In this document: positions 17,188 to 26,634 of the stretch, piece after piece | Numbering within the stretch: position 1 is the stretch's first letter | Layout: the number at the start of each line of letters is the position of its first letter | Source of the DNA: Tabrizicola fusiformis | GTDB lineage: Bacteria > Pseudomonadota > Alphaproteobacteria > Rhodobacterales > Rhodobacteraceae | Assembly: GCF_013328815.1 (NCBI RefSeq) | Contig: NZ_JABUHN010000001.1 | Coordinates: 372,001 to 436,000, forward strand | Direction of reading: 5' to 3' | Length of the DNA: 64,000 nucleotides | Position numbers and translations under genes: made by a program | Notes under the pieces: generated by a model | The model's database searches: none | The model's input: the letters and a program-made list of their open reading frames with translations, nothing else | Told to the model about the DNA's origin: nothing

Positions 17188-17837
17188 TACTTTGCCAGCT
17201 CCGCCTCGATCAGCGCCTTCAGGTCGTCATAGCCCATGTTGGAATGCTTGACGCCGTTGATGAAGAAGGTCGGGGTGCCTTCCACGCCATCGGCGGTGAA
17301 GTTCTTTTCGAAATGCGCCACCAGCGCCTCGGCCGTCGCACCATCCTTCATGCAGGCGTCCAGCGCGGCATCATCCATGCCCGCCGTGCGGCCGATCTTC
17401 TTGAGATTGGCCACAACCGCCGCCGGATCATCCGAAGCGGCCCATTCGCCTTGCGTCGAGAACAAGATATCGGTGATCCCGAAATAGCGCATCTCGCCGC
17501 CGCAACGGGCCATCATCGCAGCCCAAAGGCCATAGCGGTCAAAATACACCTCGCGGTAGGTGAAGCGTACCTTGCCGGTGTCGATGTAATCTGCCTTCAG
17601 CTTGCCGAAGACCTCTTCATGAAAGCGCGCGCAATGCGGGCAGGTGAACGAGGCATATTCGATGATCTGCACCTTGGCATCCGGCACGCCGATGCTGAAA
17701 TCCTGAATGGCATCCACCGCAGCCGTCGCGGGGGCCGTCTCCTGCGCCGCGACCGGCAGCGGAGCCAGTGCCGCGAAAAGGCCCAGACCGGCGGTCAGGG
17801 CAAGGGCGGTCAGGCCGGGCTTGAAATTCATGGTCAT
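17187..17837 (-). CDS. DsbA-family thiol:disulfide oxidoreductase
   Basis: A 216-residue periplasmic thioredoxin-fold protein. The signal peptide covers residues 1-31, ending near VAAQE. The redox motif CPHC is at about residues 66-69, in YASFTCPHCARFHEE, and a cis-Pro loop appears as GVEGTPTFFINGV. It would oxidise or isomerise disulfides in exported proteins. Its start overlaps the DUF721/DciA gene by four bases (17834-17837) and its end overlaps the CoA transferase gene, so the three are co-transcribed. Confidence 0.9.
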   Translation of the reverse strand: MTMNFKPGLTALALTAGLGLFAALAPLPVAAQETAPATAAVDAIQDFSIGVPDAKVQIIEYASFTCPHCARFHEEVFGKLKADYIDTGKVRFTYREVYFDRYGLWAAMMARCGGEMRYFGITDILFSTQGEWAASDDPAAVVANLKKIGRTAGMDDAALDACMKDGATAEALVAHFEKNFTADGVEGTPTFFINGVKHSNMGYDDLKALIEAELAK

Positions 17838-18373
17838 GGGGCATCCTTGGTTTTGCGGCGAGTTAAGATGTTTTGGGCGAGGGCTTCAAGTGCTGCGCGT
17901 AGCCCTTCGTCACGGATCGGTGCGGCCGTCTCGGCGGCTTTGGCGGCGATGGCCGGGTCTGGCGGCGGCGGCGCCTTGGGCGGGGCGGACATGAACTGCG
18001 CCTGGCCTTCGGCAAAGCCGCTGGCGGCGGTCTGGGTCAGCAGGATACGGCTGATCGCGGCATAGCCGTAAACGGCGTTCACCCGCTCGCGCAGCGCCTC
18101 TTTCTGCATTTCCACGATCGGCGCCATGGCGCCCGTCGTCAGCAAGGTCAGGCTGGCGCCCATCCCTTCGCGCCCGTAATGCACCTTGACGGGGCGGGTC
18201 ACGCGCGCCAGCTCTTCTCCGGCGATCTCGGGCCAATGGGTCAGCAGCCGCGCCACGGCAAAACCGCGCGCCTCGCCTGCCGTGCGGATGCGGTCGGCCA
18301 GAAGCCGGGCAGTCGGCTCAAACCCGCGCATACGGCGGCTCGGGCTGGGCGGAGGGGCGGGGCTGCGGGCCAT
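17834..18373 (-). CDS. DciA-like (DUF721) helicase-loader family protein
   Basis: A 179-residue protein of the DUF721 family. The helical N-terminal region (LLTHWPEIAGEELARVTRPVKVHY, then LTLLTTGAMAPIVEMQKEALRERVNAVYGYAAISRILL) fits DciA, which assists loading of the DnaB replicative helicase. The C-terminal 60 residues are proline- and alanine-rich and probably disordered. It diverges from mutY with an 82-base gap, and overlaps the DsbA-family gene downstream. Whether it acts as DciA in this organism is inferred from family only. Confidence 0.75.
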   Translation of the reverse strand: MARSPAPPPSPSRRMRGFEPTARLLADRIRTAGEARGFAVARLLTHWPEIAGEELARVTRPVKVHYGREGMGASLTLLTTGAMAPIVEMQKEALRERVNAVYGYAAISRILLTQTAASGFAEGQAQFMSAPPKAPPPPDPAIAAKAAETAAPIRDEGLRAALEALAQNILTRRKTKDAP

Positions 18374-18455
18374 CTGGTCCTGTCTCGTTACCGCGCTATT
18401 CTAGGCCGGGGCGCCGGAGCGGGCCAGCGCTTTGGCCGGGGCAGGGGGATAAAGA

Positions 18456-19526
18456 TTGCGTGACGGACAAGTGACGGAAATCGGGGCGGCTTTGCTGGGC
18501 TGGTATGATGCGCAGGCCCGGGTGATGCCTTGGCGCACCGGCCCGGCAGAGCGGGCGGCGGGCGTGCGGCCTGACCCCTATCGCGTCTGGCTGTCCGAGG
18601 TGATGTTGCAGCAGACAACGGTTGCCGCCGTCCGTGCCTATTTCCACCGCTTCACCCAACTTTGGCCGACCGTCGCCGACCTTGCCGCAGCCGAGGATGG
18701 GGCGGTGATGGCGGAATGGGCCGGGCTTGGCTATTACGCCCGGGCGCGCAACCTTCTGGCCTGCGCCCGGGCGGTGGTGCGCGACCATGGCGGGGTGTTT
18801 CCGGCCAGCCGCGAGGGTCTGCTGACCCTGCCCGGCATCGGCCCCTATACCGCCGCCGCGATTTCCGCCATCGCCCATGACGCGCCCGAAGTCGTGCTGG
18901 ACGGCAATGTCGAGCGGGTGGCAGCCCGGCTCTTCGCGGTGGAAACGCCGCTGCCCGCCGCCAAGCCCGAACTTTACCGGCTGGCGGGCCTTCTGACACC
19001 GCAGCGCCGCCCGGGCGATCATGCGCAGGCGATGATGGATCTGGGCGCCACGATCTGCACCCCGCGCAGCCCCGCCTGCGGCATCTGCCCGGTGACGGGC
19101 TTTTGCGCAGCGCGGCGCGCAGGCATCGCCGCCGATCTGCCGCGCAAGACGCCCAAAGCCGCCAAACCCACCCGGACCGGCACCGTCTGGGTGGCCCGTC
19201 GCCCCGATGGTGCCCTGCTGGTCGAGCGGCGGCCCGAGCGTGGCCTCTTGGGCGGGATGCTGGGTTTCCCGGGCGATGGCTGGGACGGCAGCGCGGGTGC
19301 CGCGCCGCTGGATGCCGGCTGGCGCCCGGCAGGCGAGGTGCGCCACACCTTCACCCATTTCCACCTGATCCTGCAGGTTCTAGTGGCCGAGACGGCAGCC
19401 GCGCCCCGGCGCGGCGCCTATCTGGCCATGCCGGACCTGCACCCCACCGATCTGCCGACCCTGATGCGCAAGGCCCATGACCTTGCCCTTGCCGCACTGG
19501 CAGACGCCTCCGGCGGGAGTATTTGA
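18456..19526 (+). CDS. mutY: A/G-specific adenine glycosylase
   Basis: A 356-residue repair enzyme that removes adenine mispaired with 8-oxoguanine. Visible are WLSEVMLQQTTV with the catalytic Glu, the helix-hairpin-helix LPGIGPYTAAAI followed by LDGNVERV, the 4Fe-4S ligands in CTPRSPACGICPVTGFC, and a C-terminal NUDIX-like 8-oxoG recognition domain. The likely start is TTG at 18456, after GGGGGA; a GTG at 18471 is the alternative. The last codons (SGGSI and stop) fall inside a dispersed repeat, so the C-terminal tail is repeat-derived. Confidence 0.95.
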   Translation: MRDGQVTEIGAALLGWYDAQARVMPWRTGPAERAAGVRPDPYRVWLSEVMLQQTTVAAVRAYFHRFTQLWPTVADLAAAEDGAVMAEWAGLGYYARARNLLACARAVVRDHGGVFPASREGLLTLPGIGPYTAAAISAIAHDAPEVVLDGNVERVAARLFAVETPLPAAKPELYRLAGLLTPQRRPGDHAQAMMDLGATICTPRSPACGICPVTGFCAARRAGIAADLPRKTPKAAKPTRTGTVWVARRPDGALLVERRPERGLLGGMLGFPGDGWDGSAGAAPLDAGWRPAGEVRHTFTHFHLILQVLVAETAAAPRRGAYLAMPDLHPTDLPTLMRKAHDLALAALADASGGSI

Positions 19527-19590
19527 AGAAGGGCAATTTCATCTTGGCCCAAATATCCCGGGGGGACGCGGCACGCGCCGGGGGCAGCGC
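19506..19590. repeat. GGGATATTT-family repeat, copy 3, overlapping mutY end
   Basis: The left arm (CCTCCGGCGGGAGTATTTG) resembles copy 1 with one base changed. The right arm contains TTTCATCTTGGC and AAATATCCCGGGG. It forms the end of mutY and the space before alkB, so its insertion or growth has set the mutY stop codon. Confidence 0.65.
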
Positions 19591-19669
19591 CCCCTCCGAC
19601 AGCCCCGCCAAAGCGCCGCGTTGAGGCTGGCGGCGGATCGGCTAAGGTGGCGGCAACCGAGGGGTCCAG

Positions 19670-20818
19670 ATGCGCACCATTCCCGCCACCGAAGTCCGCC
19701 GCCTGACCAATGCGCTGCCGTTCTGGCTGTCGCTGGGCACGGTGCCGCTGGCCGTTTTCGGGGCCTTGCAGGGGGGCTGGGCGGTGGTGCTGTTGCCGGT
19801 CTATAGCTGGGGCATGTTCTCGGTCCTCGATGCGCTGATCGGGCTGAACGAGGAAAACGCCGACCTGACCACGCCCGAGGCCGGGCTGTTCTGGTATCGG
19901 GCGATCACGCTGATCTGGTTTCCGGTGCAGGCGGGGCTGCTTTTCTGGCTGATCTGGTATGTGCCGCAGGCGCCGCATCTGGGGTTGGCCGAAAAGCTGG
20001 TTCTGTTCTTTGGCGTCGGGGTGATTTCGGGCACCGTCGGCATCAACTATTCCCATGAGCTGATGCACCAGAAACCGGCGGCGGAACGCTGGTTGGGCGA
20101 TCTGTTGCTGGCTTGTGTGCTTTACAGCCATTTCCGCAGCGAGCATCTGCGGGTGCATCACCTTTATGTCGGCACCCCCCGCGATCCGGTCACCGCGCGC
20201 TATAACGAAGGGTTCCACCGCTTCTTTCCTCGGGTGCTGCGGCAATGCCCGCCTTCAGCTTTTCGGGCCGAAGCGGCGATGCTGGCGCGGCGCGGTCTGC
20301 CTGTCTGGCATCGCAGCAATCCGTTCTGGCGCTATGCGGCGCTGCAAGTGGCCACGCTGGGGCTGGCCTTTGCCTTGGGCGGCTGGCAGGGACTGGGCCT
20401 GTTCCTGTGGCAGGCGGGCTCTGCCGTCTGGCAGTTGGAACTGGTGAATTACATTGAGCATTACGGCCTGACCCGCCGCCATCTGGGCGAGGGGCGTTAT
20501 GAGCATGTCTTGCCGCGCCATAGCTGGAATGCGGCGCATCGGGCGTCGAACTGGCTTCTGATCAACTTGCAGCGCCATTCCGACCACCATTACAAGCCCG
20601 ACCGCCGTTTCCCCCTGCTCCAGACCTATGCCGAGGATGAGGCGCCGCAACTGCCCTATGGCTATCCGCTGATGACCACGATGGCGATGATCCCGCCGCT
20701 GTGGAAGCGGGTGATGAACCGCCGTGTCAAGGCGTGGCGGCGGCGGTTCTATCCTGAGGTCACCGATTGGCACGCCTATAACAAGGCGCTGAACCCGCCG
20801 CCGAAGGGTGCCCCCTGA
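19670..20818 (+). CDS. alkB: Alkane 1-monooxygenase (membrane di-iron hydroxylase)
   Basis: A 382-residue integral membrane enzyme predicted to hydroxylate the terminal carbon of medium-chain alkanes. About six hydrophobic helices surround the histidine boxes: HELMHQ near residue 129, EHLRVHH near 158-164, NYIEHYGL near 260 and LQRHSDHH near 300-307. These would bind the two irons. It needs rubredoxin and its reductase, neither of which is nearby. It follows mutY, separated by a repeat, and ends directly against the convergent methyltransferase gene with abutting stop codons (TGATCA). Confidence 0.9.
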   Translation: MRTIPATEVRRLTNALPFWLSLGTVPLAVFGALQGGWAVVLLPVYSWGMFSVLDALIGLNEENADLTTPEAGLFWYRAITLIWFPVQAGLLFWLIWYVPQAPHLGLAEKLVLFFGVGVISGTVGINYSHELMHQKPAAERWLGDLLLACVLYSHFRSEHLRVHHLYVGTPRDPVTARYNEGFHRFFPRVLRQCPPSAFRAEAAMLARRGLPVWHRSNPFWRYAALQVATLGLAFALGGWQGLGLFLWQAGSAVWQLELVNYIEHYGLTRRHLGEGRYEHVLPRHSWNAAHRASNWLLINLQRHSDHHYKPDRRFPLLQTYAEDEAPQLPYGYPLMTTMAMIPPLWKRVMNRRVKAWRRRFYPEVTDWHAYNKALNPPPKGAP

Positions 20819-21961
20819 TCAGCTCAGATGCCCCCAATGGCGCAGCGCCGCCGTAAGGGGGGCAACGAACCCTTCGTCCGGGCGGCCGCCGGTCGGTTCG
20901 GTCGGCCGGATCAGGCCGACATGCCCGGCGCGGCGCACAAGCGCCTCGGGCTTCTGTCCGGGCAGGGGCTTGAGGTGGATGAAACGGTCGAGTTGCACCG
21001 AACCTTCGGCCCCGCCGGTGGCGCCGAAATCGGGATAGGGCATGATCAGCAGGGTGCCGGGCCGTGCATCGGCAATGATGCGGCGCTCCAACTGCGTGCG
21101 CAGCCCGGTATCGGCAATGGGGCGATAGGCATAGATCACGTCAAAGCTGCCGTAATCGGCAAATTCCAGCGCGTCGCCGGACTGCACCGTGGCGCGCGCT
21201 TGCGGCGCGGTGCCGCGCAGCCAGGGGCTGGGGGCGTCGTCGGCCTCGGTCAGATGCAGGTGGGCGCGGTCCATCATCGCCTGCGCCGCAGCGGCGCGGG
21301 GGGCGTCATATTCGATGCCCACGACATGGGCGAACTGCTCCTGCGCCGCCAGAAGCTTGAGACCGATGCCGCAGCCCACCTCAAGGAACGACCAGGGCTC
21401 GGGCCGGTCCATGGCGCGCAGCAGGCGGGCGGTGGCGCGGATCAGGTTCTGGAACCGGGTCATCGGCAGGGGGATGTCGCCGTGAAACGGCCCCTCGTCC
21501 ACATGATAGACCGGGGTGTCGGGCGACAGCGCCATATGCAGCCGCTCAAAAAAACGGTCGGTCGAAACGGCAACCGCCTCGTTCAGCGAACCGGGGCGCG
21601 GAGTATCGGGCGTCAGCGGGCGGGGGGCGGCCATGATGGTGGCCTCAAGCCGTTCCGCCGCGTCGTTCCACAGTTGCAGCAACTGGCCCAGCCGCAGGAC
21701 GCGCCCCTGATGCTGCCGATCCGCCCCCATCTCGACAATCCAGCGGTTGCAGAGGCGGCCAAGGCGGGTGGCTTCGGTCTGCGCCTCGGCCAGAGCCGCC
21801 CGGATCTTGCGGCGGCGCGGGGGCGTGAAGGGCGGCTGGATCGCCGCAGCAAGGGCCTCGACCCGCATGGTCACCAAGGCTTCAAGCTTGGCGGCAGAGG
21901 CGACAAGGTTCACCCCCTCGCCATAAACATCGGGATCGGTCGAGAACATGGGGATTTCCAA
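20819..21961 (-). CDS. Class I SAM-dependent methyltransferase with long N-terminus
   Basis: A 380-residue protein. The first 170 residues are helical and of unknown type; the Rossmann domain follows with FLEVGCGIGLKLL (SAM-binding motif I, about residues 202-214), an acidic GIEYDAP after the second strand, and SGDALEF. The substrate cannot be named. The start at 21961 lacks a clear ribosome site; the ATG at 21949 follows GGAAAT and is a good alternative. It converges on alkB with adjoining stops and lies downstream of the ccrM terminator, so it is probably transcribed alone. Confidence 0.75.
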   Translation of the reverse strand: MEIPMFSTDPDVYGEGVNLVASAAKLEALVTMRVEALAAAIQPPFTPPRRRKIRAALAEAQTEATRLGRLCNRWIVEMGADRQHQGRVLRLGQLLQLWNDAAERLEATIMAAPRPLTPDTPRPGSLNEAVAVSTDRFFERLHMALSPDTPVYHVDEGPFHGDIPLPMTRFQNLIRATARLLRAMDRPEPWSFLEVGCGIGLKLLAAQEQFAHVVGIEYDAPRAAAAQAMMDRAHLHLTEADDAPSPWLRGTAPQARATVQSGDALEFADYGSFDVIYAYRPIADTGLRTQLERRIIADARPGTLLIMPYPDFGATGGAEGSVQLDRFIHLKPLPGQKPEALVRRAGHVGLIRPTEPTGGRPDEGFVAPLTAALRHWGHLS

Positions 21962-22005
21962 TGCGAAAGGTCAATGCCGCCAGCCTAGCGGATTTTCGCA
22001 AGCGG

Positions 22006-22036
22006 AAAAGGCCCTGCCGTGCGGACACGGCAGGGC
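22006..22036 (-). terminator. Intrinsic terminator after ccrM
   Basis: On the minus strand, a perfect 11-base stem with loop TCCG (22036-22011) is followed by CTTTTCC. It lies about 50 bases past the ccrM stop. Confidence 0.88.
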
Positions 22037-22087
22037 AGTCATGCCGCGGGCGGACCACGGCACAGGCGTTCGGTGATTGTGTCGGGG

Positions 22088-23299
<1,212 letters not shown>

Positions 23300-23301
<2 letters not shown>

Positions 23302-23935
23302 AACTACTTACAGAAACATCTTGATACAATATCTTGTGGACAGGCGCGAAAGAGCGTCTATGCCAAGGGGTCACCCCCAAATCTAGAAGCGCCTGTAGAT
23401 GGGCCTTTGTGGGGTAGCCTGCATTGCCCTCCCAGCCATAGCCGGGGTGCTGTTGCGCCAAATCCACCATAAGGCGATCCCGCGTCACCTTGGCCATGAT
23501 CGAGGCCGCGGCGATCGACAGCGATTTGGCATCGCCCTTGACGATGGCTTCGGCCCGGCCTTGCAGCCCGGCGGGGATCAGATTGCCGTCGATCAGGGTA
23601 TGATCCACTGCGCCAAGCCCGGCCACCGCCCGCTCCATCGCCAGATGGCTGGCGCGCAGGATGTTCAGCGCGTCGATCTCTTCCACCGTGGCATGGGCGA
23701 TGCTGACCCGGGCCATGGCGGCAATCTGGTCGAACAGCCGTTCGCGCCGGGCGGCGGTCAGCACCTTGGAATCCGCCAAACCTTCGGGAATGCGGGCAGG
23801 GTCCAGGATCACCGCCGCCGCCGTCACCGGCCCGGCCAGTGGCCCACGTCCCACCTCATCCACACCGCAGACAATGGTGTGACCCCGGGCGAGGGCGGCG
23901 GTTTCATGCGCGAAATCTGGGGGAATGCGGGCCAT
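23300..23935 (-). CDS. rnhB: Ribonuclease HII
   Basis: A 211-residue enzyme that cuts RNA in RNA-DNA hybrids and removes misincorporated ribonucleotides. The N-terminal [14 protein letters not shown] supplies two of the acidic metal ligands; VDHTLIDGN and [17 protein letters not shown] complete the active site. The length is normal. I chose the ATG at 23935; an open extension of 54 residues upstream is proline-rich and implausible. The start codon lies in a hairpin stem. The ccrM-rnhB neighbourhood is a familiar alphaproteobacterial arrangement. Confidence 0.93.
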
Positions 23936-23957
23936 TCGCTCGCGTAGCGCGAATGGC
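23931..23957 (-). promoter_or_regulatory. Hairpin enclosing the rnhB start codon
   Basis: A perfect 9-base inverted repeat (23931-23939 with 23949-23957, nine-base loop) contains the ATG of rnhB in its stem. No strong ribosome site is visible in front of the gene, so the hairpin may limit initiation. It could also be chance in GC-rich DNA. Confidence 0.35.
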
Positions 23958-24057
23958 GGGGGAAAAAAAGGGGGCGGAGGCTGCTCACCCCTCCGCCCCG
24001 AGGCCGGGCCCGGCCAACAACACGCACACACCGGACCCGAGGGATTGCACGGCGGTT

Positions 24058-24534
24058 TCAGCGGCGGGGCACGCTGAAACCGGCGCCGCGCAGGCAATCG
24101 GGGGAATACAGCCGTTCGGCCCGGCCATAGATCGTGGCGCCACGGCCGCAGGCGGGCAGGCGCGTCAGCCCGTATTCACGCAGGCAGGTGCCGCCATAAA
24201 CCACCACCGGGCGCGGCTGGCTGGCGCTTTCGATCTCGATGGCGCAGGCGCCGGGCACGCGGCGGCTGTCCACCGGATACACCGGCGGCTTGCGCTTGTC
24301 CTTCTGCACCTCGTTCACGATGGCGCCGACGATCAGCGCCCCGACGATCACCTTTGCGATATTGTCGCTGCGCCGGTCGGCATGCGAGGGCACCGCGCTG
24401 GCAGCGATCAGCGCCACGGCAGCGGCCAGCATGGTCAGACCGCCCAACAGCCGTTTCAGCGGCATCGCTTCGCCCGACTGGCTGCGGCCATGGGTGGTTT
24501 CGGCAAGGATGGAGGAGTGGATTGCGGGTTTCAT
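24058..24534 (-). CDS. Exported cysteine-rich hypothetical protein
   Basis: A 158-residue protein with a hydrophobic stretch at about residues 31-52 ([22 protein letters not shown]) that looks like a signal sequence, preceded by a 23-residue polar extension. The mature part carries four Cys in separated positions (GACAI, GTCLR, PACGR, PDCLR), probably two disulfides in the periplasm. The ATG at 24534 has GAGGAAG upstream; an ATG at 24465, directly before the signal sequence, is the alternative if the extension is not translated. I do not recognise the family. Confidence 0.65.
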   Translation of the reverse strand: MKPAIHSSILAETTHGRSQSGEAMPLKRLLGGLTMLAAAVALIAASAVPSHADRRSDNIAKVIVGALIVGAIVNEVQKDKRKPPVYPVDSRRVPGACAIEIESASQPRPVVVYGGTCLREYGLTRLPACGRGATIYGRAERLYSPDCLRGAGFSVPRR

Positions 24535-24725
24535 CGGGGCTTCCTCGTCTGTTGCGGGTGGTGGCGTTGCGGGGCCACCTGATCTGCACCAAGGCTCGGC
24601 CAAACCGGCGCGGCCACGCAATAACGCCGGCTTGATAGGAGATAACAACGCCGCCGAACCCCTTTGGATATTGAATAGCCAGAGCGCTTTGCGCAGGATG
24701 GACAGACCTAGACGGAGTGTGCGGA

Positions 24726-25016
24726 ATGACGCGCCCAATCGCCTTGCTGGCCGCTGCCCTTGCGGCGGTTCTTGCCCTTGCCGCCCCTGCAGCGGCTGAT
24801 TGCTATGCCGATTACAAGGCCAAGCAGGACGACCCCCTGCGCCTGCATTACGGCGTCGCGCAGGTTTCCGCCTGTGACAAGGGCGGTGCCGAAGCCGAAT
24901 TGCAGCCCCGCCTTGCCTCGGCTGGCTGGACCCTGTTGAACGTGCTATCGGTGTTCGGCCCTGAAGGTCTGGAAGAAAGGAAAGGCAGTGCAGGAGACTA
25001 CTTCCTCCGCTACTGA
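24726..25016 (+). CDS. Small secreted hypothetical protein
   Basis: A 96-residue protein with a signal peptide (residues 1-24, ending APAAADCY). The mature protein of about 70 residues has two Cys and the sequence CYADYKAKQDDPLRLHYGVAQVSACDKGGAEAEL in part, which may form a small disulfide-linked fold. GGAG lies eight bases before the ATG; a GTG three codons earlier is less likely. Its last 29 bases overlap the start of the membrane winged-helix gene, so the two are probably translated from one message. I know no function. Confidence 0.7.
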   Translation: MTRPIALLAAALAAVLALAAPAAADCYADYKAKQDDPLRLHYGVAQVSACDKGGAEAELQPRLASAGWTLLNVLSVFGPEGLEERKGSAGDYFLRY

Positions 25017-25692
25017 GTCTTTGCGCGCGGGCAACCGCGTGGTGGGGTTCGGCATTGCCGCCATCGTGCTGATCCTGCTGGCAGCGGCGGTGTTCCTGTT
25101 CGTCAGCCTGCCCGATGCCAATGCCTTCAACGCCCGGGTGGAACGGCTGTTCGTTGAAAACAACGACCTGACCACGGCGGCGGAAATCAAGCTCTTGGAG
25201 ATTCTGGCGCAGTCGGGCACCTCGTTCTCCGAGGTGCTGCAAAGCTATCGCTCGGTGATCTTCGTGCTGCTGGTCTTTGCCACCGCGCTGCTGATTGCCA
25301 GTCTGGTGTTTCTGGTCACCATCATCGCGCTGAACCGGCGGATTTCGGCGATCCAGCGGTCGGGCATTCAGGTGTCATCCATGCTGATCAGCCGCGAGGC
25401 GCGGGCGGTCTATATCAACGACATGGAATTCAGCCTGACCGAAGCGGCGATCGAAACCCTGTCGGTGCTGGCCGAAGCCCGGCTGGATGACGAGGTGATG
25501 ACCGGCGTGCAGATCGAGGCGGTGATTTCGGGCCGCTCCGAGGCCGATTGCGAAGAGGCCGCTGGCGCGACCCGGGTCAAGCGGCTGCGCGACGCGCTGG
25601 GCAATCAACTGGTGTCGGAACTGCTGGTGAAAACCGTGGCGCGGCGCGGCTATATGCTGGCCGTGGGCAAAGAAGCGATCCGCATGATCTGA
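24988..25692 (+). CDS. Membrane-anchored winged-helix regulator-like protein
   Basis: A 234-residue protein starting at GTG 24988, after a strong AAGGAAAGG. Helix 1 spans about residues 19-41 and helix 2 about 89-115, with a short loop of about 47 residues between them, probably periplasmic. The C-terminal part (about 145-228) has the OmpR/PhoB winged-helix pattern: FSLTEAAIETLSVLAEA, then TRVKRLRDALG, then LLVKTVARRGYMLAV. CadC and ToxR put this domain at the N-terminus; here it follows two helices. It may sense envelope state and bind DNA at the membrane. No receiver domain or kinase is adjacent. Confidence 0.75.
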   Translation: MQETTSSATESLRAGNRVVGFGIAAIVLILLAAAVFLFVSLPDANAFNARVERLFVENNDLTTAAEIKLLEILAQSGTSFSEVLQSYRSVIFVLLVFATALLIASLVFLVTIIALNRRISAIQRSGIQVSSMLISREARAVYINDMEFSLTEAAIETLSVLAEARLDDEVMTGVQIEAVISGRSEADCEEAAGATRVKRLRDALGNQLVSELLVKTVARRGYMLAVGKEAIRMI

Positions 25693-25710
25693 CCTGCGGC
25701 GTCGTCGGGT

Positions 25711-26538
25711 TCAGCCGATCTGCCGCGCCCGTCCGGCCACGCGGACAGGGGCGCCGGGCTGCCCGGTCACCTCAACCTCGATCCGCGACGGCGCCCCCAT
25801 ATCCTGCCCTTGCAGGATGGTGAAACGGCCGCCTGTCGCCAGTCCCGGCCAACCCAGATCGACCAGAAGCCCGCCAAGCGCCGCTGCCGCCGCGCCGGTT
25901 GCCGGGTCTTCGACGACCCCGCCAATGGCAAAGGCGTTGCGCGACATGAAAAGATCCGGCGCGGCAATGTGGATCAGGCTGATCGTGGTCAGCCCGGCCT
26001 CCTGCATCAGCGCCTTGACCCGGGCAAAGGGATAATCCATCGCCGCCAGCCGTTCGCGGCGCAGAAGGGCAATCACCGCATGATCCACCCCGCCATGCGC
26101 ACGCGACAGCGGCAGGCGCGGGTCAAGATCGGCCGGGGTCAGCCCGAAGGCGTCCAGCAGGGCCGCCGCCACCCCGGCCTCAAGCGGGGTTGAGCGGGTG
26201 GGGAGCGAGGTCAGCACCGCCGAATCCGCGCTCACCTCGACCGAGATGTCGCCCTGCGACAGCGACAGCACATGGCGCCCCGGGCCAAAGCGGCGCCCCA
26301 GTTCCGCCCCCAGCGCGATGGTGGCATGGCCGCAAAAGGCCACCTCGCCCTCGGGCGCGAAATAGCGCACCTGCCAGCCACCGGGCGCGGGCGCGGCGAA
26401 CACGGTTTCGGAATAGCCGACCTCTGCCGCGATGCGCTGCATTTCGGCGGGGGGCGGCAGGTGATCGGCGATCAGCACCCCTGCCGGGTTGCCGCCCGTC
26501 TCCCCTTCGGCAAAGGCTGCGATCCGTTGCAGATTCAT
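25711..26538 (-). CDS. PhzF-family isomerase/epimerase
   Basis: A 275-residue protein of the PhzF/YddE family, related to diaminopimelate epimerase. Visible signatures are FAEGETGGNPAGVL near the N-terminus, EVGYSETVFAAP with the catalytic Glu near residue 45, VRYFAPEGEVAFCGHATIA, and DPATGAAAAALGGLL near the C-terminus. The family performs isomerisations without cofactors; the real substrate is not predictable here. The ATG at 26538 gives the usual start. It lies 96 bases after paaK on the same strand and may be the last gene of a four-gene run. Confidence 0.85.
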   Translation of the reverse strand: MNLQRIAAFAEGETGGNPAGVLIADHLPPPAEMQRIAAEVGYSETVFAAPAPGGWQVRYFAPEGEVAFCGHATIALGAELGRRFGPGRHVLSLSQGDISVEVSADSAVLTSLPTRSTPLEAGVAAALLDAFGLTPADLDPRLPLSRAHGGVDHAVIALLRRERLAAMDYPFARVKALMQEAGLTTISLIHIAAPDLFMSRNAFAIGGVVEDPATGAAAAALGGLLVDLGWPGLATGGRFTILQGQDMGAPSRIEVEVTGQPGAPVRVAGRARQIG

Positions 26539-26634
26539 GGGCGCCCCCCTTGTTGCCGGCCCAGAATGGGGCGCTGCGCCGGGCAGGGCCAATGCCGATT
26601 TGTGGAGAAGGGGATCAGCAAAGGCGATGGCGCC

